Shown here one piece after another: positions 8,805 through 18,367 of a stretch of DNA of 64,000 nt. The position numbers and the translations under genes were made by a program. Location of the stretch: the NCBI GenBank assembly GCA_963662375.2, contig CAXXRP010000005.1, positions 186,001 to 250,000 on the forward strand. The letters run 5' to 3'. The first letter of the stretch is position 1. Each line of letters begins with the position of its first letter. This DNA comes from UBA11612 sp963662375. GTDB lineage: Bacteria; Pseudomonadota; Alphaproteobacteria; Rhodospirillales; Rhodospirillaceae. The notes beneath the pieces are model-generated. The model was not told the origin of the DNA. It did no database searches and saw only the letters and a list, made by a program, of their open reading frames with translations.

Positions 8805-9602
8805 TTAAGCGCGCCAGCCGATGTGGATTGCGGCAATTCCGCCGCTCAAATTCCGCACCTTAACCTGGCTAAATCCCGCCGCGGTCATCCGATTTGCAAA
8901 CGCCTTTTGATCAGGGAAGCGCCGGATGCTTTCCGCAAGATAGAGGTAGGCCTCTCGATCGCCGGCGACGATCTCCCCCAGCCACGGCAGAATATTGAAG
9001 GAATACATGTCGTAGAGCTTATCGAGCACCGGCACCAGAACCTTGCTGAACTCGAGACATATGAACCGGCCGCCGGGTTTCAGGGCGCGCCGCACCTCGG
9101 CCAAGGCTTGATCAATGTGAGTGACGTTTCTTAGTCCGAAGGCAACGGTGCATGCGTCAAATTTCATGTCCGGAAACGGCAGGCCTTCCGCGTCGCCGCA
9201 GACCCAAATCACGCCCGTGAGGTGGCCCCGGTCAAGGGCGCGGTCGCACCCGACAGACAACATTTCAGTATTGATGTCGCAAACCGTGACCGGCGTTGTG
9301 GTTGCACCAATGCGCTCCAAGATCCGGAAAGCGATGTCACCCGTTCCTCCCGCGATATCGACGACAGATTCACCAACCCGTGGCGCGAGACAGTCGATCA
9401 TGGCGGCTTTCCACATCCGGTGTATGCCGGCGCTCATAAGGTCATTCATGAGGTCGTATTTTAGGGCAACGGTATCGAACACAGTCCGCACAAGATTTGC
9501 CTTATCGGCTTCCGCGACAGTGCGGAAACCAAAGTGTGCAGACCCCTGGTTCGGTTCATTCCGTCCGGCCCGGGGGTGGGATATGTTGGCTTCGCCGGTC
9601 AT
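8805..9602 (-). CDS. ubiE: UbiE, demethylubiquinone/demethylmenaquinone C-methyltransferase
   Basis: SAM-dependent C-methyltransferase of ubiquinone synthesis. Family blocks are FDTVALKYDLMNDLMSAGIHRMWK-like (residues about 44-67), the SAM loop VDIAGGTGDIAFRIL and VAFGLRNVTH. The ATG at 9602 gives 265 residues; an earlier start at 9638 is possible but adds an unsupported leader. It is the first gene of the leftward block and diverges from mutM over 131 bases, so its promoter must lie in that gap. Confidence 0.95.
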   Translation of the reverse strand: MTGEANISHPRAGRNEPNQGSAHFGFRTVAEADKANLVRTVFDTVALKYDLMNDLMSAGIHRMWKAAMIDCLAPRVGESVVDIAGGTGDIAFRILERIGATTTPVTVCDINTEMLSVGCDRALDRGHLTGVIWVCGDAEGLPFPDMKFDACTVAFGLRNVTHIDQALAEVRRALKPGGRFICLEFSKVLVPVLDKLYDMYSFNILPWLGEIVAGDREAYLYLAESIRRFPDQKAFANRMTAAGFSQVKVRNLSGGIAAIHIGWRA

Positions 9603-9733
9603 GGCGGGACCATAGTCTACGGGGATGCCAAAAACCACGAATCCCGGCCAAATGAATCAGTCCTCTTTGCCACCGGTGGCAGGATACGTCCCGCCCTTAT
9701 AAGGTCCTTATCTTTTTGCGGAGTGCACGTCTA

Positions 9734-10570
9734 ATGCCCGAGCTGCCCGAAGTCGAGACCGTCTGCCGCGGGTTGGCGCCCGTACTGGAAGGGCGTTACT
9801 TCGCCGAGGTCAAGGTGAGGCGGCCAGATCTACGGATTCCGTTTCCCGAAGGCTTTGCAAACCGCCTTGAGGGCCGGCGGGTTGGAAGGGTTCGCCGCCA
9901 CGCCAAATACATCCTCATGCACCTCGACGACGGGAACGTCCTCATCATCCATCTGGGCATGTCAGGGCGTATGGCGATACTAAAAGACCCCGGCTCACCC
10001 GGAGTCCATGATCATGTGCAGTTCGTCACCGATGATGGCGTTGAGATCCGTTACAACGACCCGCGTCGCTTTGGACTTATGACTCTTGTGCCGGAACAAG
10101 ACTTGGATAACCACAAGCTTTTTCGCCATTTGGGCGTCGATCCCCTCAGCGCCGCCTTTACACCTTGTAGGCTCGCGGAGGCTCTTAGAGGTCGCTCAAC
10201 GGCCATTAAATCGGCGCTTCTAGATCAGCGCGTCGTTGTCGGGGTGGGTAACATCTATGCGTGCGAAAGCCTGCACAGGGCAGGTATTTCTCCGCGGCGT
10301 AAGTCGGGCACGGTCGCGGGAGCGCGCGCTCATGCCCTTGTACAAGCGATTAAGGAAGTGCTTACCGAAGCAATCGAGGCCGGCGGTTCATCCCTGCGGG
10401 ACCATATTCAGCCGTCTGGAGAGCTTGGGTATTTTCAACATTCTTGGCGGGTGTACGGACGTGCGGGGAAACTGTGCGCTTGTGCTGCTGCCGGCACCAA
10501 ACCCGCGCACGTCAAACGAATCGTTCAAGGCGGACGCTCCACATTTTACTGCTCGCGCTGTCAAATTTAG
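9734..10570 (+). CDS. mutM: Formamidopyrimidine-DNA glycosylase (MutM/Fpg)
   Basis: Base-excision repair enzyme removing 8-oxoguanine, with AP lyase activity. The start at 9734 gives the mature N terminus PELPEVETV, whose proline is the catalytic nucleophile, with E3 next to it. NPRRFGLM-like (YNDPRRFGLM) and VGNIYACESL follow. The C-terminal zinc finger ends FYCSRCQ, but its first cysteine pair is CxC (LCACAAAG) instead of the usual CxxC and the loop is longer. This may weaken zinc binding or mean that another cysteine arrangement is used. Length is 278 residues. It diverges from ubiE, a conserved arrangement in alphaproteobacteria. Confidence 0.94.
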   Translation: MPELPEVETVCRGLAPVLEGRYFAEVKVRRPDLRIPFPEGFANRLEGRRVGRVRRHAKYILMHLDDGNVLIIHLGMSGRMAILKDPGSPGVHDHVQFVTDDGVEIRYNDPRRFGLMTLVPEQDLDNHKLFRHLGVDPLSAAFTPCRLAEALRGRSTAIKSALLDQRVVVGVGNIYACESLHRAGISPRRKSGTVAGARAHALVQAIKEVLTEAIEAGGSSLRDHIQPSGELGYFQHSWRVYGRAGKLCACAAAGTKPAHVKRIVQGGRSTFYCSRCQI

Positions 10571-10749
10571 CCGCCCTGCCGCTACCACGAGTCGCTTCGG
10601 CAGGGAGAGACTGGCCACCAACGGGGTTGAGAGCGTCCGTTTTGAATGTGCAATCCGTGCGTCTGGACGCTATCTAGTTGATGGGTGGGCAGAACACGGC
10701 GAGCCGTTTTCACTGGGCCGCGCCGCAAAGATTAATCGCTTCGCGGGAG

Positions 10750-10778
10750 TTGACGTCACTTGCCGCATCCCCTATAAG
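10750..10778 (+). promoter_or_regulatory. Probable rpsT promoter
   Basis: TTGACG at 10750-10755 and TATAAG at 10773-10778 are separated by exactly 17 bases. They lie 64 bases before the rpsT ATG in a non-coding gap, a near-ideal housekeeping sigma promoter for a highly expressed ribosomal gene. Confidence 0.65.
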
Positions 10779-10841
10779 CCGCGCTTCTTTTTCGGTAGCA
10801 ATCACAATGGATTGATCCGAACTCTTTTGGATCACAACCCT

Positions 10842-11108
10842 ATGGCACATCACACATCAGCCAAGAAACGCATTCGCCGCAATGGGCGCGCAGGAGCAGT
10901 CAACCACGCACGCCTGAGCCGTATTCGCGGTCTGTTAAAATCTGTTGATTCGGCAACCGTTGCTGGTGACAAGCGGGCGGCACTGACTGCGCTCAAACAA
11001 GTGGAACCTGAGCTCATGCGCGGTGCACGCAAAGGTGTGCTGCACAAGAATACGGCATCCCGGAAGCTTTCAAGGCTTACTGCCCGCGTCAAATCTCTCG
11101 CGGTGTAG
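10842..11108 (+). CDS. rpsT: 30S ribosomal protein S20
   Basis: Small basic ribosomal protein binding 16S rRNA. The 88-residue product begins MAHHTSAKKRIRRN and shows the S20 blocks SRIRGLLKSV, GDKRAALTALKQVE and KGVLHKNTASRKLSRL. The start at 10842 is the standard S20 start; a much longer open frame running from inside mutM is not used. The promoter at 10750-10778 fits. rpsT lies upstream of dnaA, as in many alphaproteobacteria. Confidence 0.96.
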   Translation: MAHHTSAKKRIRRNGRAGAVNHARLSRIRGLLKSVDSATVAGDKRAALTALKQVEPELMRGARKGVLHKNTASRKLSRLTARVKSLAV

Positions 11109-11649
11109 ATTTCGCTACCCCCACGAAATTTTATTCGGCGGTGTTGCAAATCCTGACGCTCGCCGAGTCATTCGCACATTGCGTAACCCGCGCCGTGCAT
11201 TTCTTCATGAATCAATAGTATGCGATTCCGGCCCCGCACCCCGCGTGATTTGAAACGCGGGTAACCCGTTTGATGAACTTACTCAACTGTCAAGAAATCT
11301 TTACGCTTGTGTCATACACAACGAACGCTAAATTGATGCTGTTCACGCAGTACCCAATTCGGGCGCACGTGCGGCTCTGAAAACAAGCTGTAAACTACTA
11401 GTAATTGCAAAGGCGAAACTAAAGGGCTGTCTAGCATGTCATTCCGCTCTACGAAGCCTGTCGTGTGTTGTCCTGCGCGTTGGCATCACATCAAACCCGC
11501 TTTGCGTGTTGGTAACGGATAGGAGGGATCGCTTTTGGGGTTGCAACGGTGCACAACTTGAAGCGGTTTGAGTGCTCTAGGGAGCTGTTGTTTTTTTAGG
11601 ATTGTTACGGGCGTGCTGCCGCCTACTTAGAAGAGTGGCCTGACGCGAG
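11109..11649 (+). other. rpsT-dnaA intergenic region (no gene seen)
   Basis: These 541 bases hold no convincing coding sequence. There is a compact hairpin, CCCGCGT (11240-11246) pairing with ACGCGGG (11255-11261), without a T-run. I found no match to the TTATCCACA DnaA box here, so it looks like the dnaA leader and promoter region rather than an obvious origin. Confidence 0.5.
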
Positions 11650-13089
11650 ATGGTATCGAGGGGATCACGGAGCGTGGCACGCGGGGACGAGGCGGGCGTC
11701 GATCAAGCCGAATGGGATCGCGTTAAATCGCGGCTTAAACGTGAATTCGGCGAAGCGGCGTTCAAGAGCTGGGTGCTGCCCATCACGACCAGCGCGTTGC
11801 GTGGCGGCGAAGTGGAACTCACAGTTCCGACACGCTTTATGCGCGACTGGATTTCAACACACTATGTCGAGCGAATCAGGGCGCTGTGGAACGGGGAAAA
11901 CCCGCGTATTCGCAAGGTCACTCTAAAAGTCGGAACACAGGGTCGTGACGCCCATCTCCCGCAGTCGCGTCAGCCGACGCCAGTAGCACCTCCGGGAGCG
12001 ATGCGCTCGCGGTCCATTGTTGCCGACTCGGCGTCAGCTAAGGTGGCATCCTCACTGAAGCCCTATCTTTCGGCGCCGCTTGATTCTAGGTACGTGTTCG
12101 AAAATTTTGTTGTGGGCAAACCAAATGAATTCGCTTACGCCGCGGCCAAGCGCGTCGCGGAGTCGGATCAAGTTAGCTTCAATCCGCTTTTCCTCTATGG
12201 CGGGGTCGGTCTAGGCAAAACCCATTTGATGCACGCCATTGCATGGGAAATTCATCAACGAACCCCTCAGCGGTGCGTGGCGTATCTCTCGGCTGAAAAG
12301 TTCATGTACAGTTTTGTACGAGCCCTCAGAAACCAGGATATGGTGTCCTTTAAGGAACAGTTTCGCTCCGTCGACGTTCTCATGGTCGACGATATCCAAT
12401 TCATCTCGGGCAAGGATTCGACCCAGGAAGAATTTTTCCACACTTTCAATGCTTTGGTGGACCAAGGTCGGCAGATTGTCCTATCCGCCGACAAATCACC
12501 GTCCAATCTTGAAGAAATCGGTGACAGGCTTCGCTCGCGCCTGTCGTCTGGCCTTGTTGCCGATCTGCACCCGACGACCTTCGAACTGCGCCTGGGGATT
12601 CTTGACGCGAAGGCAGAGCATTTGGGCGTATCGGTTCCTCAAAAAGTGAAGGAATTTCTCGCTCACAAGATCACGTCCAATGTGCGCGAGTTGGAAGGCG
12701 CGCTAACTCGTGTGGTGGCTCACGCTCAACTGGTTGGTGGCGCCTTGACGTTGGAGAACGCGCAGGACTTGCTACAGGACTTACTGCGCGCCCATGATCG
12801 CCGGCTTACCATGGAAGAAATTCAAAAGCGGGTAGCCGAACACTTCAAGATTCGGCTTTCGGACATGAGCTCGGCCCGGCGTTCACGCGTTGTGGCGCGT
12901 CCACGTCAGGTGGCCATGTATCTTTCCAAGCAACTGACCTCACGGTCGTTGCCTGAAATCGGACAGGCTTTCGGTGGCCGCGATCACACCACCGTCATAC
13001 ACGCGGTCCGTAGGGTGGAAGAGCTTGTGAAGTCTGATAACGGCTTTGCTGAAGACGTCGAGCTGCTCACGCGCATGCTTGAGAGCTAG
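11650..13089 (+). CDS. dnaA: Chromosomal replication initiator DnaA
   Basis: ATP-dependent initiator that binds DnaA boxes and opens oriC. Domain I covers about residues 20-90 (EWDRVKSRLKREFGEAAF, SWVLPI), followed by a proline-rich linker. The AAA+ domain has Walker A GGVGLGKTHL, Walker B VLMVDDIQF and an arginine-rich GDRLRSRLSSGL region. Domain IV contains RPRQVAMYLSKQLT and the signature GGRDHTTVIHAV that contacts the box. At 479 residues it is normal. The ATG at 11650 is used; a GTG at 11674 after ACGGAGC is a possible alternative. It is followed by dnaN, recF and gyrB in the same direction. Confidence 0.97.
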   Translation: MVSRGSRSVARGDEAGVDQAEWDRVKSRLKREFGEAAFKSWVLPITTSALRGGEVELTVPTRFMRDWISTHYVERIRALWNGENPRIRKVTLKVGTQGRDAHLPQSRQPTPVAPPGAMRSRSIVADSASAKVASSLKPYLSAPLDSRYVFENFVVGKPNEFAYAAAKRVAESDQVSFNPLFLYGGVGLGKTHLMHAIAWEIHQRTPQRCVAYLSAEKFMYSFVRALRNQDMVSFKEQFRSVDVLMVDDIQFISGKDSTQEEFFHTFNALVDQGRQIVLSADKSPSNLEEIGDRLRSRLSSGLVADLHPTTFELRLGILDAKAEHLGVSVPQKVKEFLAHKITSNVRELEGALTRVVAHAQLVGGALTLENAQDLLQDLLRAHDRRLTMEEIQKRVAEHFKIRLSDMSSARRSRVVARPRQVAMYLSKQLTSRSLPEIGQAFGGRDHTTVIHAVRRVEELVKSDNGFAEDVELLTRMLES

Positions 13090-13335
13090 CGGGCTCTATT
13101 TCGATTGGGGCCGGGCCCGAGTTTTCGATGGCATATGACCGCTGCTTCGATGCCCCTTCGGTGTCCGGCGTCTGTCGCCATTGAGCGGTGAAGATCAAGG
13201 GGTCCAGGCCTATGAACCTGTCAGCGTCCCGCGCCGCCGACCGTTTTTTCCTAGGTGCTAATATCCCCTGTGATATACTTAAAAGTTCTCGTCACACGTT
13301 GGCACAGCGCGTGGGGGCCGGGGCAGAGCGAGGTT

Positions 13336-13375
13336 ACAGCCACGCTTTGCATCGGTAAAAGGGCGATGTGGCTGT
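13336..13375 (+). repeat. Inverted repeat in the dnaA-dnaN leader
   Basis: ACAGCCAC (13336-13343) and GTGGCTGT (13368-13375) form a perfect 8-bp stem with a 24-base loop, ending about 37 bases before dnaN. It sits in the 323-base non-coding gap 13090-13412. A TATACT hexamer at about 13274 further upstream could be a -10 element. The repeat could be an operator or an mRNA hairpin; there is no T-run, so it is not a clear terminator. Confidence 0.3.
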
Positions 13376-13412
13376 CATGCCTTGGAAGGGCAAAAAGAAC
13401 AGAATTTAGAAC

Positions 13413-14531
13413 ATGAAGCTTATCATTGAGCGTACCGCTCTCCTCAAATCTCTAGGCCACGTACAAAGTGTGGTGGAGAGGCGCAATACCATCCCGATTC
13501 TATCGAACGTCCGTTTGGATGCTGCCAAAGGCCGCTTATCCTTGAATGCGACGGATATGGACATAGAGATTGTCGAAAGCACCTCGGGCGATGTGGCCAA
13601 AGGTGGGTCAACCACCGTTCCCGCCCATACTTTGTACGACATTGTCCGCAAACTGCCTGACGGGGCTCAGGTCGAAGTCGTTTCCTCTGCGGACGGCAGC
13701 CAAATCGTACTTACAGCCGGGCGGTCGCGCTTCAATTTTGCGTGCCTACCGGTGGAAGATTTTCCAGCCATGGCCGACGGCGAGCTTGGCCACTCGTTCA
13801 AACTTGCTTCTGCAGACCTTAAATCCCTGATTGACCGTACACGGTTTGCGATTTCTACCGAGGAAACCAGGTACTATCTAAACGGAATATATTTGCACGC
13901 GGAAAAAAGCGACGGCGTTGCCGTTCTCCGTGCTGTGGCAACGGATGGCCACCGCTTAGCGCGAGTTGAACTTCCCTTGCCCGACGGGGCTTCGGGTATG
14001 CCGGGTATCATCGTCCCGCGCAAGGCTGTTGTCGAGGTGCGCAAATTGATTGAGGAAACGGAAAGTGACGTTAAAATCGCGCTTTCCGACTCAAAGATTA
14101 AGTTCAGCTTTGACGAAGTGGTACTAACCTCTAAACTTATCGACGGAACATTCCCCGACTACGAGCGCGTCATTCCAACCGGCAACGACAAGGTGCTCGA
14201 GGCGGAGAACAAGCTTATGTTTAGTGCGGTAGACCGTGTTTCAGCGATTAGTTCCGCAAAATCCCGGTCTATCAAGATGAGCTGTGAAAAAGGGTTGGTG
14301 ACGTTGTCGGCGTCCAGCCCCGAAGCCGGCAGCGCCGTAGAGGAGGTTGAAGCAACCTATGCGGCGGGGCATTTGGAAATCGGGTTTAACTCGCGCTATT
14401 TGCTCGAGATTCTTGGACAAATCGAAGGTGATGCCGTTCGTTTCACTATGGCCGACGCTGCATCGCCCACAGTCCTGCGTGACGTGGCGGACGCATCCGC
14501 CGTGTACGTGTTGATGCCGATGCGCGTGTGA
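13413..14531 (+). CDS. dnaN: DNA polymerase III sliding clamp (beta subunit)
   Basis: Ring-shaped clamp that tethers DNA polymerase III. The 372-residue protein begins MKLIIERTALLKSLGHVQSVVE and contains the family blocks RNTIPILSNV, TDMDIEI, ATDGHRLA, LIDGTFPDYERVIP and the C-terminal YVLMPMRV, which forms part of the partner-binding cleft. Length and ends are normal. Its last bases overlap the recF start (GTGA at 14528-14531). Confidence 0.97.
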   Translation: MKLIIERTALLKSLGHVQSVVERRNTIPILSNVRLDAAKGRLSLNATDMDIEIVESTSGDVAKGGSTTVPAHTLYDIVRKLPDGAQVEVVSSADGSQIVLTAGRSRFNFACLPVEDFPAMADGELGHSFKLASADLKSLIDRTRFAISTEETRYYLNGIYLHAEKSDGVAVLRAVATDGHRLARVELPLPDGASGMPGIIVPRKAVVEVRKLIEETESDVKIALSDSKIKFSFDEVVLTSKLIDGTFPDYERVIPTGNDKVLEAENKLMFSAVDRVSAISSAKSRSIKMSCEKGLVTLSASSPEAGSAVEEVEATYAAGHLEIGFNSRYLLEILGQIEGDAVRFTMADAASPTVLRDVADASAVYVLMPMRV

Positions 14532-15778
14532 CCGCACTTCGGAATCGTCTTGTGGTCGCGACAGCGGAGTATCTCTCGTCGTCATCTGACGTGAGCGCTG
14601 CGCCGGTATCCGTGCTTGCGCGAGTTGCCGTCGAGCGATTGACCCTTACGGATTTTCGTTCTTATCGATCGATTCGCTTGGAAATGGATGGGCGACCGGT
14701 GGTTCTGACGGGACCCAATGGAGCTGGCAAGACGAATTTATTGGAGGCTCTATCGTTTCTCGCACCGGGCCGCGGACTGCGCGGGGTCAAGCTGAATGAG
14801 GTGGGTTACGCGCCTGCGATGGACCCTGACGGTGAGTTTAGCGGCCAGCCCTGGGCTGTCGCAGCCACTCTCGTAACAACCGACGGTCCCGTAGATGTCG
14901 GCACCGGATTCAATATCGCAGGCGATGCTCGCCGGGTGGTTCACATCAATGGCGAGGTTGCGAAAGGTGCGGGGGCGTTACTGCAGCATCTCGGCATCGT
15001 GTGGCTAACGCCCGCCATGGACCGATTGTTCGTTGATGGACCAGGATCGAGGCGGAAATTCGTTGATCGGCTTATTACAACACTCGACCCGGATCATGCG
15101 GGCCGCACGACCGCCTATGACCATGCCTATCGCCAACGGCTCCGGCTTTTGCGTGATGGAGATGGTGATGAGTCATGGTTCACGGCGCTCGAAGATACCA
15201 TGGCGCGGCATGGTATCGCTCTGGTCGCCGCCCGTCACGATTTTATGATGCGCTTGAATCGCGAGCTCGGCTCGGTGTCGGGGCCTTTCCCCTCGGCACA
15301 TGTCAAGTTTGAGGGAACCGTTGACCGGTGGCTTACGGAGATGCCGGCGGTGGACGCGGAAGACGCCATGCGCCGGAGTCTTTTGAGTGAACGCCGTGGC
15401 GGTCAAGATGCGGGTGTGGGGCCACATCGTTCGGACTTGGCCGTGGTTATGATTGCGCCCGGTCATGCTTCGCATGTCCAGCCCGCTGCGGTGTGTTCTA
15501 CAGGCGAACAAAAGGCCTTGTTGGTCTCGATTATGCTGGCCCATGCAGGACTGCAGAAGGAGCGGCGGGGTCATGTTCCGATATTACTGCTCGATGAAAT
15601 TACTGCCCACCTCGATCCAGATCGCCGCACAGCATTGTTTAGCGAAATTTTGAAGCTCGGCGCCCAAGCCTGGATGACAGGCACGGATACCGCTTTGTTC
15701 GAGGAACTTGGTGACTCTGCGCAATTTTTGGCCATTAGGGATGGGGCACTGGTCGCCGAGGTCCCGACGATCGACTGA
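14528..15778 (+). CDS. recF: RecF, recombination mediator ATPase
   Basis: SMC-like ATPase that helps RecOR load RecA at gaps and stalled forks. LTLTDFRSYRSIRLEMDG is the N-terminal signature. Walker A is GPNGAGKTNLLEALSFL, the signature motif STGEQKALLVSIMLAHA, and Walker B ILLLDEITAHLD. A GTG at 14528 overlapping the dnaN stop gives 416 residues, with a leader of about 35 residues before the usual N terminus. A later start near residue 30 (VLARVAVERL) would be closer to the family norm. Tight coupling to dnaN is typical. Confidence 0.93.
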   Translation: MTALRNRLVVATAEYLSSSSDVSAAPVSVLARVAVERLTLTDFRSYRSIRLEMDGRPVVLTGPNGAGKTNLLEALSFLAPGRGLRGVKLNEVGYAPAMDPDGEFSGQPWAVAATLVTTDGPVDVGTGFNIAGDARRVVHINGEVAKGAGALLQHLGIVWLTPAMDRLFVDGPGSRRKFVDRLITTLDPDHAGRTTAYDHAYRQRLRLLRDGDGDESWFTALEDTMARHGIALVAARHDFMMRLNRELGSVSGPFPSAHVKFEGTVDRWLTEMPAVDAEDAMRRSLLSERRGGQDAGVGPHRSDLAVVMIAPGHASHVQPAAVCSTGEQKALLVSIMLAHAGLQKERRGHVPILLLDEITAHLDPDRRTALFSEILKLGAQAWMTGTDTALFEELGDSAQFLAIRDGALVAEVPTID

Positions 15779-15837
15779 CCGCCTTTCAATCCCCCATCAC
15801 CGCCTTATTTACGTGGTTCCTAAAAAGAGATGATGCG

Positions 15838-18303
15838 ATGACCTCTCCTGCAGCTATCCAGAAAAAAGTCGACAACGCCTACGACGCCGAGTCAATCAAG
15901 GTCCTTAAAGGTCTAGATGCGGTCCGCAAGCGGCCGGGGATGTATATCGGCGATACGGATGACGGCTCTGGCCTCCACCAGTTGGTGTACGAAGTGGTGG
16001 ACAATGCCATCGACGAATCATTGGCCGGGCATTGCGACCGGATCGCCGTTGTCTTGAATGGCGATGGCAGCTGTACCGTCCGTGACAACGGCCGCGGGGT
16101 CCCGGTCGACATCCATAAGGAAGAGGGGGTCTCGGCAGCCGAAGTCATCATGACGCAGTTGCACGCTGGCGGAAAATTCGATCAAAACTCCTATAAGGTG
16201 TCCGGCGGGTTGCACGGCGTTGGCGTATCGGTCGTCAACGCGTTGTCGTCTACCTTGGAGATGCGCGTTTGGCGGAACGGTGAAGAACACTTCATACGGT
16301 TTTGTGACGGAGTTGTGGCAGTGCCGCTTACCGTGGTTGGCGACGCGCCTAAAATCACCGAGGGCAATCGGGCCGGTCAGCTTAAAACCGGGACGGAGAT
16401 TTGTTTTCTTCCGTCAACGAAGACGTTCTCAAAAACCGATTTTGATTACGGCACTTTGGAACACCGCATGCGGGAATTGGCGTTTCTGAACTCGGGTGTA
16501 TTCCTAAATCTCACAGATGCGCGCCACAGCGAAAGCAAATCTATCGATCTGCATTACGAAGGCGGTATCGAAGCTTTTGTGAAATACCTCGACCGGACCA
16601 AGCAGGCTCTGCATGAGCCCCCGGTCACACTTACTGCCGAACGCGAGGGCATCGTTGTCGAGCTATCACTAGAATGGAATGACAGCTACCACGAGAACAC
16701 TCTTTGCTTCACAAACACTATTCCCCAGCGCGATGGCGGTACGCATCTAGCGGGATTTCGCGGCGCCCTGACACGCACCGTCAACCACTACGCCAACACT
16801 CATAGTATGGGAAGGAAAGACAAGATTGCGCTCACCGGTGATGACATGCGCGAGGGCTTAACATGCGTCCTATTGGTCAAGGTTCCTGACCCGAAATTTT
16901 CGTCCCAAACCAAAGACAAACTTGTGTCTTCCGAAGTGCGCCCTGTCGTCGAGGGTGCCGTTGGGGAGAAACTGGGTGAGTGGTTCGAGGAGCACCCAAA
17001 TGAGGCCCGCAAAATCGTCGGAAAGGTCGTAGAGGCGGCGTTTGCCCGTGAGGCAGCCCGCAAGGCACGCGAGCTCACCCGCCGCAAGGGCGTGCTCGAC
17101 CTCGCGTCGCTGCCGGGCAAGCTCGCTGACTGTCAAAACCGCGATCCAGCGAGTTCCGAGTTATTCATTGTCGAGGGTGATTCGGCTGGGGGCTCGGCGA
17201 AGCAAGGCCGCGATCGAGCGTTTCAGGCGATTTTACCGCTTAAAGGCAAAATCCTGAATGTGGAACGGGCACGGTTTGACAAGATGGTGAGCTCAGCGGA
17301 AATTGGCACACTCATTACCGCGCTTGGTACGGGCATCGGGCCTGAGGAGTTCAATATCGATAAGCTGCGGTACCATAAGGTCATCATCATGACCGATGCC
17401 GATGTTGACGGCAGCCATATCCGCACGCTCCTGCTGACATTTTTTTATCGCCAGATGCCGCAGATCATCGAGAACGGCCACCTCTTCATCGCCCAGCCGC
17501 CTCTGTACAAGGTCAAGACAAGCAGTTCTGAGGTTTACCTCAAGGATGATGACGCCATGGAGGCCTATCTCATTAGCGCCGGTCTCACAAATGCGACACT
17601 GATTTTGCAGGGCCACGGTCAAATCGCCGGCGACGATCTGCGCATGCTCATCTACAAGGCCCGCGACATAAAGGGCAGTCTTCAACTGTTGTCGCGGACA
17701 TTGCCGCTGAGCATTCTTGAGCAATGCGCCATTGCTGGCGCATTCAATCCGGATGTTCTGTCAAATGCAGAGTTGGCCCGGCAAGCGGCGGACTATGTAG
17801 CAAAACGACTGGACCACCTTGAAACAGAATACGAAAAGGGGTGGTCCGGAGAGTCCGCTGAGGGCGGGGGATTAAAATTCACCCGTACGGTGCGCGGCGT
17901 CACTGAGACATACGTTATGGATAGCCGCACGCTTCATTCTGCTGAAGCGCGCCACTTGGACGGCTTTGCGGCAGAACTGCAAACAACCTACACCCACGAG
18001 TCGATGCTTCAGGTCAAAGATAAGCAAACGGTGGTTTCGGGGCCGGTGTCGCTAGTGGGCGCCATTATGGGGTATGGCAGGAAGGGCCTTTCCCTTCAGC
18101 GTTACAAAGGGCTGGGAGAGATGAACCCGGAGCAGCTTTGGGAAACCACTTTGGATACAGCCGCGCGTACGCTGTTGCAGGTCAAGGTAAACCATGCCGA
18201 TGAGGCCAATGAAGTGTTGTCGACTCTCATGGGTGACGTTGTCGAACACCGTCGCGATTTTATTCAGGAGAACGCTTTGTCTGTTAGGAATCTTGACGTC
18301 TAA
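15838..18303 (+). CDS. gyrB: DNA gyrase subunit B
   Basis: ATPase subunit of DNA gyrase, which introduces negative supercoils. The GHKL ATPase region has YEVVDNAIDESLAG, VRDNGRGVPVDIHKE and KVSGGLHGVGVSVVNAL. The TOPRIM region has VEGDSAGGSAKQGRDR and IIMTDADVDGSHIRTLLLTF. The C-terminal QRYKGLGEMNPEQLWETT is the GyrA-interaction signature. At 821 residues it is full length. It lies 59 bases after recF, completing a dnaA-dnaN-recF-gyrB string. Confidence 0.97.
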   Translation: MTSPAAIQKKVDNAYDAESIKVLKGLDAVRKRPGMYIGDTDDGSGLHQLVYEVVDNAIDESLAGHCDRIAVVLNGDGSCTVRDNGRGVPVDIHKEEGVSAAEVIMTQLHAGGKFDQNSYKVSGGLHGVGVSVVNALSSTLEMRVWRNGEEHFIRFCDGVVAVPLTVVGDAPKITEGNRAGQLKTGTEICFLPSTKTFSKTDFDYGTLEHRMRELAFLNSGVFLNLTDARHSESKSIDLHYEGGIEAFVKYLDRTKQALHEPPVTLTAEREGIVVELSLEWNDSYHENTLCFTNTIPQRDGGTHLAGFRGALTRTVNHYANTHSMGRKDKIALTGDDMREGLTCVLLVKVPDPKFSSQTKDKLVSSEVRPVVEGAVGEKLGEWFEEHPNEARKIVGKVVEAAFAREAARKARELTRRKGVLDLASLPGKLADCQNRDPASSELFIVEGDSAGGSAKQGRDRAFQAILPLKGKILNVERARFDKMVSSAEIGTLITALGTGIGPEEFNIDKLRYHKVIIMTDADVDGSHIRTLLLTFFYRQMPQIIENGHLFIAQPPLYKVKTSSSEVYLKDDDAMEAYLISAGLTNATLILQGHGQIAGDDLRMLIYKARDIKGSLQLLSRTLPLSILEQCAIAGAFNPDVLSNAELARQAADYVAKRLDHLETEYEKGWSGESAEGGGLKFTRTVRGVTETYVMDSRTLHSAEARHLDGFAAELQTTYTHESMLQVKDKQTVVSGPVSLVGAIMGYGRKGLSLQRYKGLGEMNPEQLWETTLDTAARTLLQVKVNHADEANEVLSTLMGDVVEHRRDFIQENALSVRNLDV

Positions 18304-18367
18304 GACATGTGTATCGCCGATGCGAGCTGCAGGATCGCAATAGGCAAAACCCCGCTGAGACCGGTCC

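Noticed and set aside
11109..11649. The rpsT-dnaA gap as oriC
   Set aside because: No TTATCCACA-type boxes or strongly AT-rich tract were found there.
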